A stretch of DNA of 64,000 nucleotides from Xiphophorus maculatus (taxonomy: Eukaryota > Chordata > Actinopteri > Cyprinodontiformes > Poeciliidae). The number at the start of each line of letters is the position of its first letter. Positions within the stretch are counted from its first letter, which is position 1. A model generated the notes under the pieces. That model searched no databases. It was not told the DNA's origin and was given only the letters and a program-made list of their open reading frames with translations. Made by a program: the position numbers and the translations under genes. Where the stretch lies: assembly GCF_002775205.1 (NCBI RefSeq), contig NC_036464.1, forward strand, positions 3,411,817 to 3,475,816. The letters run 5' to 3'. This document shows positions 1 to 22,749 of the stretch, piece after piece.

Positions 1-580
1 CTGCTGACCCAAAGTCACTGCGTCACGGAAAGACAGCAACCAAATGTCGCGATAACTGGACTGAAACTCTCGTTAGTGGGAGACGGAGTGAAGCTGCCCC
101 CTGCTGGTACAAAAGGAGAACCAGAACTATCACTTTCTGTAAGCTTCACTCTGGACTTTCTGTTCCTCCAGTCCTTGATTTTCATCTGAAACCAGAACTC
201 TGGTCCACTGAGCCTCAGTCCAGTTCTGGTTCTGATCTGATTCTGACTGTGGAGATGATGATGACGATAAGATGGATTCTTTATTAAATCAAAAAGCCCT
301 GACCAGCTCTGACCACCGTCTTCATCAGAATGTCTTGAGAACATAGAGAGTCTTCAGATTCGCTGTAACACAGACTGCTACAGCAGATCCTTCATTTCCC
401 TTTGGGATCAATAACGTATTTTTAAATGTAATTTTCTGGTTTTGATTCTAATTTATTTAACTAAAGACAACAAACTGTTATTTCAAACATGTCAGAAGGA
501 AGACGGAAATATTTTATTGTAAATTAGGACTTTTTGAAACTGTTGAGACAGAAAAATGTTTTTTTATTTTTATTTAAACA
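1..580. other. Gene-free stretch
   Basis: I see no exon or named repeat here. Positions 93-109 read GCTGCCCCCTGCTGGTA, a good match on the minus strand to the CTCF core. Around 395-430 there is a 'TTTCCCTTTGGGATCAATAA' string like the 3' tail of several fish LINEs, so part of this may be old LINE debris. Confidence 0.4.
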
Positions 581-770
581 TTTTTTTTTTTTACCCCTCC
601 AGGGGGTATTTTTGTGGGCTCTAGTGTCCCTTATGTGATAGTAGGCTGACAGGAAACGGGGAAGGAGAGGGGGGAAGACATGCGGCAAATGTCGTCGGGT
701 CCGGGAGTCGAACCCGCGACGGCCGCGTCGAGGACTGAAGGCCTCCAAATACGGGTCGCACTATTTCACT
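581..770 (-). repeat. tRNA-derived SINE
   Basis: Read on the minus strand, a tRNA-like head holds a B-box (GGTTCGACTCC) in the block 695-720, followed by a unique body and an A-rich tail (the T-run at 581-592). There is no complete acceptor stem, so this is a SINE and not a working tRNA gene. A second, shorter copy lies at about 60930-61030 with the same body sequence. Confidence 0.7.
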
Positions 771-892
771 TTATTGTGAATATGAAGCTAATGGCTTCTA
801 AATGCAGCTTCTGATTCAGTAAATGGCTAAAGGGTGGACATTAGAGATAATAAATGCAATAACAGGTTTTTGAATCAGTATCTATAAATATT

Positions 893-1171
893 ATGCACCC
901 AAGAAGAACAAAAAGCACAGTTCTCTTACAAAATGTTAAGAAATCTATGATAGTCAAAATTAGGACAAATTATTTGAAATTCCTAATTCCTCCTAAATAT
1001 AAAGAATTACATTTTAAAATAATAAATAACGTTTATCCTTCAAATGAGTTCTTAAGAGAGAGATTTAAGTTTAATGTTGAGAATTGTGGTTTTTGTAAAA
1101 CTCAATTGGAAACAACTAAACATTTGTTTTACGAATGTAAAGAAATATTAAACTTATGGGATCAACTTTGA
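893..1171 (+). mobile_element. LINE fragment, 3' end of ORF2
   Basis: The 92-residue reading frame ends in a zinc-knuckle pattern (CGFC ... HLFYEC) preceded by HFKIINNVYPSNEFLRERF. This is the usual C-terminus of L1/Tx1-like fish LINE ORF2 proteins. The reverse transcriptase and endonuclease are absent, so this is a 5'-truncated copy. The AT-rich DNA to about 1560 is probably its 3' untranslated region. Family level is inferred from the motif alone. Confidence 0.6.
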
Positions 1172-1879
1172 AACTTTCTGTCTTCTAAAACAATAAATGT
1201 GGATTTTATTTCCTTACAAACCATTAAATTTGGTTTATCTATCAAAGAAAAAATATTTTAATTTTTAGTCAATGTTCTAATGATTATAACCAAATATTAT
1301 ATCCATAAATGTCGCTACGCAAAATGCTGCCTCTCATTCTCTGCTCTAAAAAATGATCTTTTTTTTAAAAATGTCTGAGAAAGATGCAGAATTTAAACGC
1401 AATTAAATAGTTTGAGTTAATGGAGGATTTTCAGTTAGTAGTCCCCTCTGATTAATTTTATCAGATATTTTATTATTATTTTATTTTATTTATTCATTAT
1501 TTTAATACTTTGTTTTAACTTTGCATCTAATTGTTTTAGTCAAAAACAGGAGTTGTGATATTATTTTGTTTTTGTAATGTCTGTTATTGACGTGTTGTTT
1601 GAGATTGTTATTGTTATTCTTCTATATTCCATTTTTAAAAATGGCTACAGGGCTAGTTCACCCAATTGTTCACAACCTTCAATCTGCTCTGGTTTAACAC
1701 ATCTTATCAAATGTGCTTTTTTCATCTTGCTACAGAAAATGAACTCACTAAACGTATCTTTCTCTCTCTGTCTGTCTTTTTCTGTCTCACACACACAGAC
1801 ACACACAAGTTTGTTTTTCTAGACCTATTATTACTTTATTAAATCAATCCTCCAGCTGCTGCTGGCATTTTCACTAAAG

Positions 1880-2143
1880 ATGAAAGGAAGGAAGATGGAG
1901 CACATCAGCCCAGTTCTAAAGTCCCTCCACTGGCTCCATGTAGCTCAGAGAATAGACTTTAAGATACTGCGGTTGGTTTATAGATCACTGAATGGCTTAG
2001 CGCCACAATACATTAAAGATCTGCTGTTGCTGTATCAACCTTCCAGTTCACTCAGGTCTCTGGTTCTAATCTTCGGAATCTTGAACAAACTTCCAGAAAA
2101 CTGCAAAACAGCTGAAACACTGAGTTCCTTTAATCAAGACTAA
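1880..2143 (+). mobile_element. L2-type LINE fragment, ORF2 C-terminus
   Basis: The frame contains ISPVLKSLHWLHVAQRIDFK followed by ILRLVYRSLNGLAPQYI, a string found near the C-terminus of fish L2-like LINE proteins. Only about 85 residues remain. A related minus-strand scrap (NPVLQNLHWLPVAQRINLK) occurs at about 41112-41190. The preceding 1570-1870 shows only a short CA-rich run near 1790. Confidence 0.6.
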
Positions 2144-2159
2144 AAACCCATTTGTTTAG

Positions 2160-3018
2160 AGTTGGCCTTAATTAATAAAAACTGGAACACAGGTAAGATG
2201 TGATGTAATTTTTATTTGTTTACTGTGTTATTTTTCATCTTGTCAAACAGATTTAATTGACTCGAAATGTGTTTTACAAGTTGACTTATTGACTTTCCTT
2301 ATCTGATACAATATTTCTTTGGACCTGTGAGCAAACATGACCAAATTAGAAGTACAAGCTGAGTGTATGTATCTCTGAACTGTTTTGTATGTGATATCTG
2401 CTGGCTTTGTCTGACTGCAAACCTTATTTCCTCTGCAGACCTGCATCCAAACCTCTGGGGAGCTGGCCGGGCGGCAAAACCAGAAGCTTCCAGCTTTGGG
2501 AACATAAAGGTTTTTAAAGTCGCTGCGGTCTCCACAGTAACAAGCAGTACTAATTTCAAAGCTAGTTGCACAGTCAGCTTTGACCCTTGAATCTGCAGTC
2601 AGAGGATGCCCAGCATCACTACCTTATTAAAACAATTTCTCTCTCCCAGTTGGCCTGCTTTGTTGTTTACAGTTTTGTTCTCTCAGAAGTAACCCTGTAA
2701 CATGGAGGATGAGCCCAAGCCAGCATCCGTGTATTTATGACGCTTGTTCTCCGTAATATGTCTGTCTCGCTCCGTGTGCATGTATTCTTTTGTGTGTGAG
2801 CTCTGTCAGAGCTCATGATGAGTCATGGCTCAGTCTGGAGTCTCTGCAACACGGCAGGGAGTTTAGAATATAGAGCAGATCCAGTGTTTCACCAACAGAG
2901 AGACGGGGAGACACTCACACACAGGTTTGACAGGATGACTCTGCATTTATTATGTGTGTGCAAATATATGCAGTTGTGCATATCAAGGTTGTGTGGATAA
3001 ATCATGTTTTTAAAGGAG
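2160..3018. other. No recognised feature
   Basis: About 860 bases of mixed composition. Short open frames on both strands between 2243 and 2590 overlap one another and show no family signature or splice pattern. I see no gene here. Confidence 0.4.
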
Positions 3019-3231
3019 CAGTATTATATATATATTTTTTTATAATTGTGTTTATTAGGTATTTTTGAACATTTATACAAAAACAGAAAAAGAAAGAACA
3101 ATAACAAGGCAAAACTTATACAGCACTGATACAAAAAACAAGGCAAAGTCAAAATCGGAGGCATGTACATAAATTACAGCATCATATGAGAAACATAACC
3201 AATTTATACATACACGTCATTCGGATTCACA

Positions 3232-6200
3232 TTACTGGTTTTTTAATTTTGGAATTTTGAAGTATTCAAGAATACGTTCCCATCTTTTTTTAAAAGCATT
3301 AAATTTCCCATTCATACAATATCTCAATCTTTCTAATACAATAACTTCAGAAAGTAAATTTTTCCATAGTTGGATCGAAGGGGCATCACAACCAACCCAT
3401 TTAAGCGTTATTGATTTTCTGGCCAACATCAATAGAAATTGCACAATTTCTTTGTGAGTATCCAGATGACTGGGTATGAACCCAAGGAGACACAGGACCG
3501 GACTGGGGAGAAATGTTTGTCCTATAGTGGAACTAATTTCTCGACATACTGCTCGCCAGAATGACTCTATAGTTTTACTCTCCCATAAACAGTGAATTCT
3601 AGTCCCTGTAATTATTTTACATTTGGGACAATTTGGAGAACTTCCTGGTGTGTACTTGCTATATATATATGGAGATATATATACGTTATGTAAAATATTA
3701 TATTGCATTTCTTTGTAACGGTTACATACTGAGATTCTAGAAGGCAGAGTCAAAATGTCTTCCCATGCTTCTGAATCAATTGTACTTTTCAGAGTTATGT
3801 TCCAGGTTGATCTCAAATTCTCCATATTATCTTTCTTTAGGGCTTGTAATTTAGCATAGAATCTTGACACAAATCTCCCACGTTTATGACAATCGAGAAT
3901 ACTGTTTTCAAGTAAATAATAATCCCCTTGGAACTCAAGCGAGTCCATTTTTGCCTTAACGTAATGCCTTATTTGAAGATATTTATAAAAGTCCCTGGAG
4001 ACAATGTTATATTGTGTTCTTAAGTCCTCAAATGTCTTGAATTTCCCATTGTTCCATAGATCGTGTATTCTAGTAATGCCAGCCTCTTGCCAAGACCTGA
4101 GATCAGGTCCAGCGCCCTCTACTGTCAGATCCGGATTATCTACCAGTGTTGTCAGAGATGAAAAATATTTGTTCTGACCAAACATTTTCCTCAAAATGCC
4201 CCATGCCTTAATAGTATTAGTAATTAAAAAATTATCTTTGACCATAAGTGGCAGTTCTCTGTTTTGTTTATTTAACATATTTATAGGGCGACAAGGTTTA
4301 CAAACACTTTCCTCAATCTCAAGCCATGGATCAGCTTGTTTTTGGGTAGCCCACAGTGAAATAATTCTTGCTTGTATAGCCAGTACATAGTTCTCAACCT
4401 TGGGCAGACCCCATCCACCCAAGGTTCTGGGAAGTTGTAAAACCTCCATTTTAATTTTAGGTTTCCTGCCTGCCCAAATAAATTCTGATATTGCTTTATT
4501 GATTCCAGCTAAATCTTTAGAGTCAATAAACAAAAACAGCATAGACACTGGATAAATTAACTTAGGGAGAATTATCATCTTAATGAGGTTAACTCTCCCC
4601 AAAAAAGATATGGGAGCTTCTTCCATCTCAGCAACTTATCTTTAATATGAATAATGATAGAATTGATGTTTTCAGAGTACAGTTGGTTAGTTCTAGGTGT
4701 AATGTGTATTCCTAGATATTTTAATCCTGTAGGAGCCCATCGAAATGGCTTGATGAAAGTTGGTTCTCCCTGGTCAATAGTGTTTAAAGGCATTATTTCT
4801 GATTTTCCGTAATTTACCTTGTACCCAGATATCTTACCAAATTTGTTGACACAGTCAATCAGAGCCGGGATAGATTTCACAGGGTCTGTCAAAGTTAACA
4901 GTATATCATCAGCGTATAATAATATTTTATACACTTTTTTTCCTATTAATATACCTTTAATATCATTGCTTTGTCTAATTGCAATTGCAAGTGGCTCTAT
5001 AGCCAAGGAGAAAAGTAGCGGGGAGAGAGGGCTTCCCTGCGCCGTCCCCCTACTCAGTCCAAAAGGTGCAGATAAGAGGCCATTTGTCAACACCGATGCT
5101 GTGGGTTTTTATAAAGAATTTTTACCCAATTTATAAAGTTTTCTCCCAGTCCAAATCTTCTCAACACTTCAAACATATACTCCAGTTCGACACGGTCGAA
5201 GGCCTTTTCAGCATCCATTGAAACAATGATGCCTGGTATATGTGTCTGGTTAAGGTGTGGAATGATACTGATAAGTCGTCTAGTATTATTTGATGACAGG
5301 CGCTCCTTTATAAAGCCAGCTTGGTCTATATTGACTATGCTGGAAACTACATTTTCCAGTCTAGTGGCCAAAATTTTGGATAAAATCTTCATGTCTACAC
5401 CAAGCAGGCTAATTGGTCGATATGACGAACATTATTCTGGGTCTTTATCTTTTTTTGGGATTACAATAATATTTGCCATATACATGGTATCAGGTAATTT
5501 CGATTTTTCAAGTGATGTATTAAAGACTCGTTGTAATAATGAGCTAATTTTGCCTTTTAAGGTTTTAAAAAATTCAACAGGATATCCATCAGCACCTGGA
5601 CATTTACCAGACTGTAGTGAAGAAATGGCCTTTTCAATTTCTAGAGTTGTTATAGGTCCTGCTAATATGTTTGCCTGTTCTGGTGCCAATTGTGGTACAT
5701 TTAATTTATCCAGCAGTTCATGTTCTAGTGCACCTTTTTTACTTCGGAACAAAACAATTTTTCATAAAACTGTTTGAAGCATTCATTTATGCGTCTATTA
5801 TCCATATAACGACGACCGTTTTCGTCCTGAATTGAGGATATAAAGTTTGTGCCAGGGGAATTGTTTACTAGTCTTGTCAAATATTTATTTGGTTTGTTAC
5901 CGTGTTCGAAGAACTTTTGCTGTGCAAATAATATATCCTTTTCAGCTTTCTTTGTTGTTATATCAGATAGTGAGGCTGTTTTTAGTTCCCCTAGAATTTT
6001 ATCTGATTTGGATAAAATATATCCCTCTTCCAATTTTTTAATTTTGTTTTCAATTTTATTTTGTTCTGCTAATTGTTCTTTCCTCTTACGACTGGAATAT
6101 GATATTATTATACCCCGCATATATGCCTTATAAGCATCCCATACTAATCTGGGGTCAGTATTATTATTGTCATTGAGTTGTAAAAAGAAGTCTGTCTGCT

Positions 6201-6990
6201 CTTCTAGCAATTTAGTAAAGTCTTCATTTAGCAGCAGCAATCTATTCAACCTCCAGGAAGCTGTGCGATCCAGTGGTCTGGGCGGCTGCATGGCCAGCCT
6301 AACAGGAGCATGGTCAGAGAGGGAAATAGTTCCCATCTCTGTTTCTTCCACAAAGTGGACCAAATGATTCGACATACACAAATAATCGATGCGTGTCAAC
6401 GTTGAATGTGGCAACGAGTGAAAAGTAAAACTTTTTATTGAGAGGTTAAAATGCCTCCATGTGTCCATTAAATCCAGTTCCTCTAGGATATTTTTTACAG
6501 CCCTAGAGATTTTAGATTGGGTGTTTTGGGGGGGGCACCTGTCCATATGAGGGCATAAGGAGCAATTAAAGTCACCGCCGATAAGTATGTTTGGGCAATC
6601 CATCTCAGCAATTTGACTGAGGAGGACAGCAAAGAAATCCTCATCATTTATATTTGGGCCATATACACTGCCAAGCAAAAACCTCTCTCCATATAAAATA
6701 CCCTTAATCAAGATGATTCTTCCTTCTGAGTCTTTAAATGTGTCTGAAACTGTGAAAGGGAGATTTTTATGTATTAAGATTATGACCCCCCTTTTATTTG
6801 TTGAGTATGATGAGAAATAGACTTGTCCTACCCATTCTCTTAAATATTTTTTATGTTCCTCATCCGTGAGATGAGTTTCTTGTAGAAACGCTACTTGGTT
6901 CCTGTCCTTTTTTAAACTATTTAGGATAGCCTTCCTTTTTATTGCATTATTAGAACCTTTTACATTCCATGTGCAAACCTTAATGCTCAT
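3232..6990 (-). pseudogene. L1 ORF2: endonuclease and reverse transcriptase, broken frame
   Basis: The endonuclease part (6990-5725) starts MSIKVCTWNVKGSNNAIKRK and keeps the APE-type residues in QETHL, GGDFNCSL and SDHAPV. The reverse transcriptase follows in three pieces (5752-5432, 5392-5087, 5093-4575) with FDRVELEYMFEVL, GTAQGSPLSPLLF and the catalytic YADDILL. The C-terminal piece (4626-3232) ends in a zinc-knuckle region (CPKCK ... HCLW). Four frame changes or stops separate five readable pieces. Together they match a full-length L1 ORF2 of about 1,250 residues. The protein would nick DNA and prime reverse transcription at the target. Confidence 0.88.
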
Positions 6991-7517
6991 CTATATTAGT
7001 GTTACTTAATGCTGTCTTTTAAAAAGACATCAATAAAATAAAATACAAAGTTACACTGCAACATGCCTGCCTCAAATTGTGTTCTGTGCTGACAAACCAA
7101 CAAAAAAGTTCCAAGCAAAAACTCGAACATTACACAAAGCTTGGACCAGATTCTAAAGAAATAGTAACCATAACAAACTACATAAAAAAATAACAATAAC
7201 GAACTTGTCATACCCTAACTCTAAGGTACAGCAGGTGTGGGGATCCTATGAAGAACCAAGATCAGAAGACAAAAAAGAGTGAAGCATCCTGCCCTCTGGG
7301 TCTGAATATTAAGCCCCCGTGGAAATACCAATGTGAAATATAATGAAGATGTTTCATCTCAACACACCGTTCTTATTTGTAAAACAGTATAAGCAGATCT
7401 GATTTAAACTTACGAATAATGTTATTAAGGTACCATCTTACGAGTGTTCAGTGTTTACCTCTCATCATTACTCAGTCTTTTATGCCCACTGGAACGTGTG
7501 GAAAGGTCCATGTGAAG

Positions 7518-8259
7518 TCATTTATGAAGTGTCTTGATGAATTCGTTAATTTCTTTCATGTCAGATAGGGATGTGGTCGTCCCGTTCTGGTTGAAGACCT
7601 TGATAACCGCAGGGAACCTGACACCGGCCTCTCGCCGAGCGCCTGAGGACTCCTGTCTCTTTCTGACAATTTCCGCAGAAAAATCCTGGTAAAAGGAGAC
7701 TCTGCGATCTTCTACTTGAATTATTCCTTTATTCCTTGCAGCGTTGAGAATCTTTTGTTTATGGATGTAGTTGTGGAGTCTCACCAGGACTGCCCGTGGA
7801 TGGTCTCGGTCACTTTCCTGCGCGGTGGGCTCTTTCTATTTTTATCCGTGTCTGCTGCAGTCCCAGGACTTTAGGGATCCACTCCTCGAAAAAAGCCGCC
7901 GGTTCTCTGCCTTCTTTTAGTCCCATAATCTTAATGTTCTGGCGCCTGCCTTGGTTTTCGAGGCTGTCCAGCCTTTCCAGTGCTCTTTCAATAGTTTTCT
8001 CCATGCCGTCCATTCTAGGTGCGCTTCTTGTTGTTACGTCTTCCAGGTCAGACATGCGCTGTTCAGCAGCAGCCATTCGCCGCGTCATGCTGTTGAATTT
8101 TTCTGCGAGTTCAGAAACTGGTTTAAGAATTGCAGCTACTTTTCTGTCCAGTATTTCTTCGATATTCTTGGTGACTCGCTCTACTATGGTGTCTTCTTTT
8201 AGCGTGTTAGCTTCTTCCACGTCACTCACAATGCTTCCCTGCTCCACGTCTTCAGCCAC
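7518..8259 (-). pseudogene. L1 ORF1: RNA-binding coiled-coil protein, broken frame
   Basis: The first piece (8259-7810) is a heptad-rich coiled coil with MTRRMAAAEQRMSDLEDV, then the RRM-like start QGRRQNIKIMGLKEG. The second piece (7784-7518) continues with the C-terminal domain (NKGIIQVEDRRVSFYQDFS). This is the trimeric RNA chaperone layout of L1 ORF1. One frame change near 7790 separates the pieces, and the extreme N-terminus upstream of 8259 is also out of frame. It lies 5' of ORF2, as expected for L1. Confidence 0.85.
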
Positions 8260-8511
8260 ATCGTCTTGGTCGTTTTGGCTAGCTGCGGTATGCTAGCATT
8301 AGCCCCACCTTTCCGACCTCCTTTCTTCTTTTTGCTCGATGCAGCGGGTACAAAAAAATTATCTAGAGACATGTGGAATCTTACCACAACTATTGTTTCA
8401 GTCCACGCGGTGGGTTGTTGTCTTAAATTATATATTTACTTCGACCCAGAGAGGAGACGAAAAACTCACGACTAATCCGCAGCGTGCATCACGTGATCCC
8501 CAGTATTATAT

Positions 8512-9880
8512 TTTTAAAAATGACTTTCTGAATTTTACATCATGTTATAATGTTATTCCCTCATCAAGAAACATAACTGGAGTGTTTTGATTCTTTCATG
8601 CATGTTTGAGAAATCCTTGAAACGCAGTCCAGTGCTCCGACAACCGTTTCTTAACGCTTAATAGAGAAAATTTGATGTGATGGCTCGCTGAAGGCCGAGT
8701 GCTGAACAGAGCAAGAGCTTCTTAAAGAGACAAAGACCCAATTTGAAGGCGTTGAATTGCAAAGTCAAAATTGAAGGTGACATGATTACTTACTTGATTG
8801 CCTTATAAGATACTATGTAGCTGGAAAATAAATTACTGTCCCTGTAAAACATTCAAACATCATGTCAAATATTAGACGAAAATAAAAACTCATGGATAAT
8901 TCAAAGGGATTAATTCACAGTTTTGTTTTGCTGAAAATTTTTTTTATAAAGATTGCAGTGGATACAATGCACTTTTAAAAATACAAAATTCCTTGCAACA
9001 TGATGTAACGAACTTCCAGTAAGCAATAAGAAGTCTCATGGACACAATCAGACTCTCAGATATCATAGTAATACCTGATTTCCCACAGCGGAGAATCATA
9101 TGGTCTGTCCTTCATCCTGTAATATGCAGCAATTTGATCTTATTCACTTTTTCTACTGCAACCGTCAAGAGACTTCCACATCCCTGATTAATTTGACTAA
9201 GGCTGAGTCTGAGTGAAGAGCACAGAGCTACATTAACGCAGTTTCCTCTGTTGTATCTTCACCATTTTCCCCTGCACAGTATTTGAGTTTGATCTCCCTG
9301 TGACTAAGGAGCGTGTTTTCCCTTTTCTCCACCCCTGCACCTCTAGAGACTGCAGTGAGCTCTCAAAAGAACAGCATTGTGTGATGTATATTTCAGTGAC
9401 TTCCCTCAGCAAACCCCATCTTAAAGACCCATCTTATTTTCTTTTCCCTCTGCCTTTCTGTCTTCCATCATCTGTTGCAGTGGTGGTTATGCAGTCGTGA
9501 CCTGGGTTGGTGAGTTTTCACTAACTTTCTGCTGCTGCCCTGATCAATGACTTGGATTTAAGCTATTTGATGTCATACATCAAAGGTGAAATAAGGAGTT
9601 TACAGGAGGAACTGTCTCCAATTTACCCAGGTGAGTTTCCATAGCATCCTAAATCTATTTGAGTAAAGCTGCAGAGTTAATTCATATTTGACAAAAAGTC
9701 TGTCTCAAAGAATAAAGCTGTATGTCCTGCAAAAACACAGTTTGGTACATGACTTAAAAAAACGCTCAAACCGCGACTACAACATTCTGCCAGGTCAATC
9801 ATTCAAACCCTATAGTGTTTTTTTTTTTTTTTTTAAAGTTTTTCCTTTATGAATAGTATTTGCATACAAATTATAAATCG
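8512..9880. other. AT-rich intergenic stretch without a recognised gene
   Basis: No exon, repeat boundary or family signature found. The 66-codon frame at 9300-9500 has no flanking splice sites or similarity that I recognise. Confidence 0.4.
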
Positions 9881-9884
9881 TTAT

Positions 9885-10275
9885 CCCCCCTCTCATGGGC
9901 CCACCACCTGTGAGAGGGGCCGAAGGTGGTCGGGTGCAGGGTGTGATGGGTGGCGGCCCTGGCGGTCTGACCCTCGGCTGCAGAAGCTCGTGGGACGTGG
10001 AATGTCACCTCACTGGTGGGGAAGGAGCCGCAGCTAGTGTGTGAGGTTGACAGTCGGTCTCACCTCGACACATGGCTCTGGTTCTGGAACCAGCCTCCTT
10101 AGGAGGGGCTGGACATACTGCCACTCTGGAGTTGCCCACGGTGAGAGGCGTCGGGCAGGAGTGGGCATACTTGTTGCCCCCCATCTGGGCGCCTGTACGT
10201 TGGAGTTTACCCCGGTGAAAGAGAGGGTAGCCTCCCTCCGCCTACGGGTCGGGACGGGTTCTGACTGTCTCTGTG
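9885..10275 (+). mobile_element. Non-LTR retrotransposon 5' fragment (APE endonuclease start)
   Basis: Across slightly shifted frames one reads GTWNVTSL(V)GKEP-like and VGLTSTHGSGSGTSLLRRGW, then RRRAGVGILVAPHLGACTLE and FTPVKERVASLRLRVG. This is the start of an APE-type endonuclease common in fish LINEs. It breaks off about 230 bases before the yipf3 start codon, so old LINE DNA sits in the yipf3 promoter region. The clade is not certain. Confidence 0.6.
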
Positions 10276-10503
10276 GTGAACTCAACCGCTTGACTCGGAT
10301 CTCAGAACGGCGCCGGAATTCCCATCATAAATGGAAACCTCGCGATATCTCCACTGTCCACGAAGGCTCTGTAACGTCACAAACACAAACATCTGTGGAT
10401 GTGATCGGTACCGGGCCAGCTTAGAGTCCGCCACACGTCCACAGACACCAGAACTAGGAACTGTCCGAACCCCGGGACCCGGAGCTGCTGCGGCCGCGTG
10501 AGG

Positions 10504-21092
<10,589 letters not shown>

Positions 21093-21389
21093 GGGCCCGG
21101 TAAGGGCCCAGTGAGGGCCCGGTGACGGCTGCTCTGCCTGGACCTTCTGGACCTGGTCTCCTTCAGCAGAACTTTCTCTCTGGTTCTGGTTCTCTGCTTC
21201 CTCTGGGTTTCTCTCTCCTTCTGCTCATTTTCAGCATCTTTATTATTGTTTATTAATGTTTATTATTGTTATTATCTTTGTTGTTGTTGTTTATTACAGA
21301 TGTTGTGTTTGAGTCAGTTAGAAACTCTGGGAAATCTCAGTGTCTCTGACCTTCACAGGAAACTGAAACCTGTCTGTGTTCAACATGTT

Positions 21390-21395
21390 AATAAA
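21390..21395 (+). terminator. yipf3 poly(A) signal
   Basis: AATAAA lies 298 bases after the yipf3 stop codon; it is the first canonical signal downstream. Confidence 0.6.
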
Positions 21396-21460
21396 GATCT
21401 GAGTCCCATCTACTGGTTCTGAACTGGTTCTGAACTGGCAAGAGGTGCAGTTCTGTATTT

Positions 21461-21480
21461 CTGCCAGCAGGCGGCGCAGC
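21461..21480 (+). promoter_or_regulatory. CTCF-like motif
   Basis: CTGCCAGCAGGCGGCGCAGC matches the CCAGCAGG-GGCGC core of CTCF sites. It lies just past yipf3, and a second strong match lies 170 bases on. Binding is inferred, not shown. Confidence 0.4.
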
Positions 21481-21630
21481 CTACCATAACAGACAAACTG
21501 ATGGTTCCCCTCCTGAACCCTCCAGCAGGCCCAGCAGTAAAGGATCCAGCTGCAGGGAGTTGGAACGCTGTCTGCTATGATGCCCTGCCACTTTCAGTCG
21601 TTTCTCACTCAGCAAAACCCAGTGAATCAG

Positions 21631-21646
21631 CCACCAGGTGGCGCTG
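21631..21646 (+). promoter_or_regulatory. CTCF-like motif
   Basis: CCACCAGGTGGCGCTG is a near-consensus CTCF core between yipf3 and the nested hAT elements. Together with 21461-21480 it could mark a boundary downstream of yipf3. Inference only. Confidence 0.45.
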
Positions 21647-21649
21647 CAC

Positions 21650-22427
21650 CAGGCCGCTTCTCTAGATCAGGACCAGCTGCGGATCCAAAGCAGTTCCTGG
21701 AGTTTAAGGGTCAGTGAGCTGAACCCAGCAGGGGGCTCCTGGATCACTTGAGTCAAAGCGTCGCTTAGCAACAGGAAGGTCTATTAAAATGATTTGGGTC
21801 CATATGCTGGACTGATTAGACCATCATATGTGGTGTTTTAGTGCAGAAGCTATTCTGAAAAACTAATTCTCCAAGATTCTGTTTTTGTGGGATTTCTAGC
21901 TGGTTCTGATCAGTGCGTCCAGATTTACTCGGCTCTAAGACCTTCCCTCTTATTTTGGCTTCTCAAATCCAGCGATGTCTGATGCGCAACGAAATACCCA
22001 CAAGCCACGGCTCATTCCGCTTTTATTTTGAAAACCGACACGCAGTGAAGCAGTCACGTGACCTGCGTAATGTGGCACGTCGCTTGTGGATCACGTGGTT
22101 TTCAGCAAGAGGAAAAACCCATCGAGGTGGAGCTTCATCTGACACTTGGCGTTATTTGTCCCCTCACTATCAGCAGCAGGTCTGATAAGCCCCTCCCCCC
22201 GCAGGGTGAGCTCTCTCCCTTTAGCTCCTCCCACACAGGTGAGTTCAGGTACTACAGCAGCACAATAAATAGTTCATTGTGGACAATGTCACTGACTTCA
22301 TCAGTTTGCTGCGTCATTAAACTTTGCAATACATAGCAACCAGGTTGCTATGTATTGCAAAGTTTTTGCTCAGGTTCCTCTTGAAAATGAGATTTAGATC
22401 TCAACGGGGTTTATCTGGTTAAATAAA
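21650..22427. other. Intergenic stretch with E-boxes and a perfect palindrome
   Basis: GTCACGTGAC at 22053-22062 is a perfect CLEAR/E-box palindrome, and a second CACGTG lies about 35 bases on. Positions 22319-22341 and 22343-22365 are perfect complements with a one-base loop. No coding exon is visible. The E-boxes could belong to an unrecognised promoter. Confidence 0.4.
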
Positions 22428-22749
22428 GGAAAAATCAGTGTTGTATAGTAACGAAGTAAAAATACTTCACTACTTTACTTAAGTATTTTTTGGAGTACTT
22501 CATACTTTCCTCGAGTATGAAAATGTTTGATGACTTTCACTTTTACTTCGCTATATTTCCGAACTTAATTGCGTACTTTTACTCCGATACATTTTCAATG
22601 TGTGGTTTAGTTACTCGTTACAAAAAAGTGAGAGAGAGAAACAAAGTGTTTTGACCCCACCTACTGATTAGCAAGTAGCAAGCAGGCTACCGAACAAAGT
22701 CCGTAGCCTGCTTGCCTGGGCTTGTTCATCACCTCCAATAGGTTACACC

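Larger units (their letters stand above)
3030..8500 (-). mobile_element. Nearly full-length L1 LINE with target site duplication
   Basis: A 5.47-kb non-LTR retrotransposon on the minus strand, with ORF1 (8259 down to 7518) and ORF2 (6990 down to 3232). It is flanked by an identical 11-bp direct repeat, CAGTATTATAT, at 3019-3029 and 8501-8511. That repeat sets both ends and shows that the copy is not visibly 5'-truncated. The 3' end (low coordinates) is AT-rich, with the sense strand ending in an A-rich tail. Both ORFs are shifted or interrupted, so it is not expected to move by itself. The perfect duplication and largely readable ORFs suggest a fairly young insertion. Confidence 0.9.

Noticed and set aside
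15-344. 109-codon minus-strand frame at the window start
   Set aside because: No domain, signal peptide or splice pattern; its composition resembles the surrounding non-coding DNA.
581-770. A functional tRNA gene
   Set aside because: A B-box is present but there is no complete cloverleaf, and a second copy with the same non-tRNA body exists. It is a SINE.
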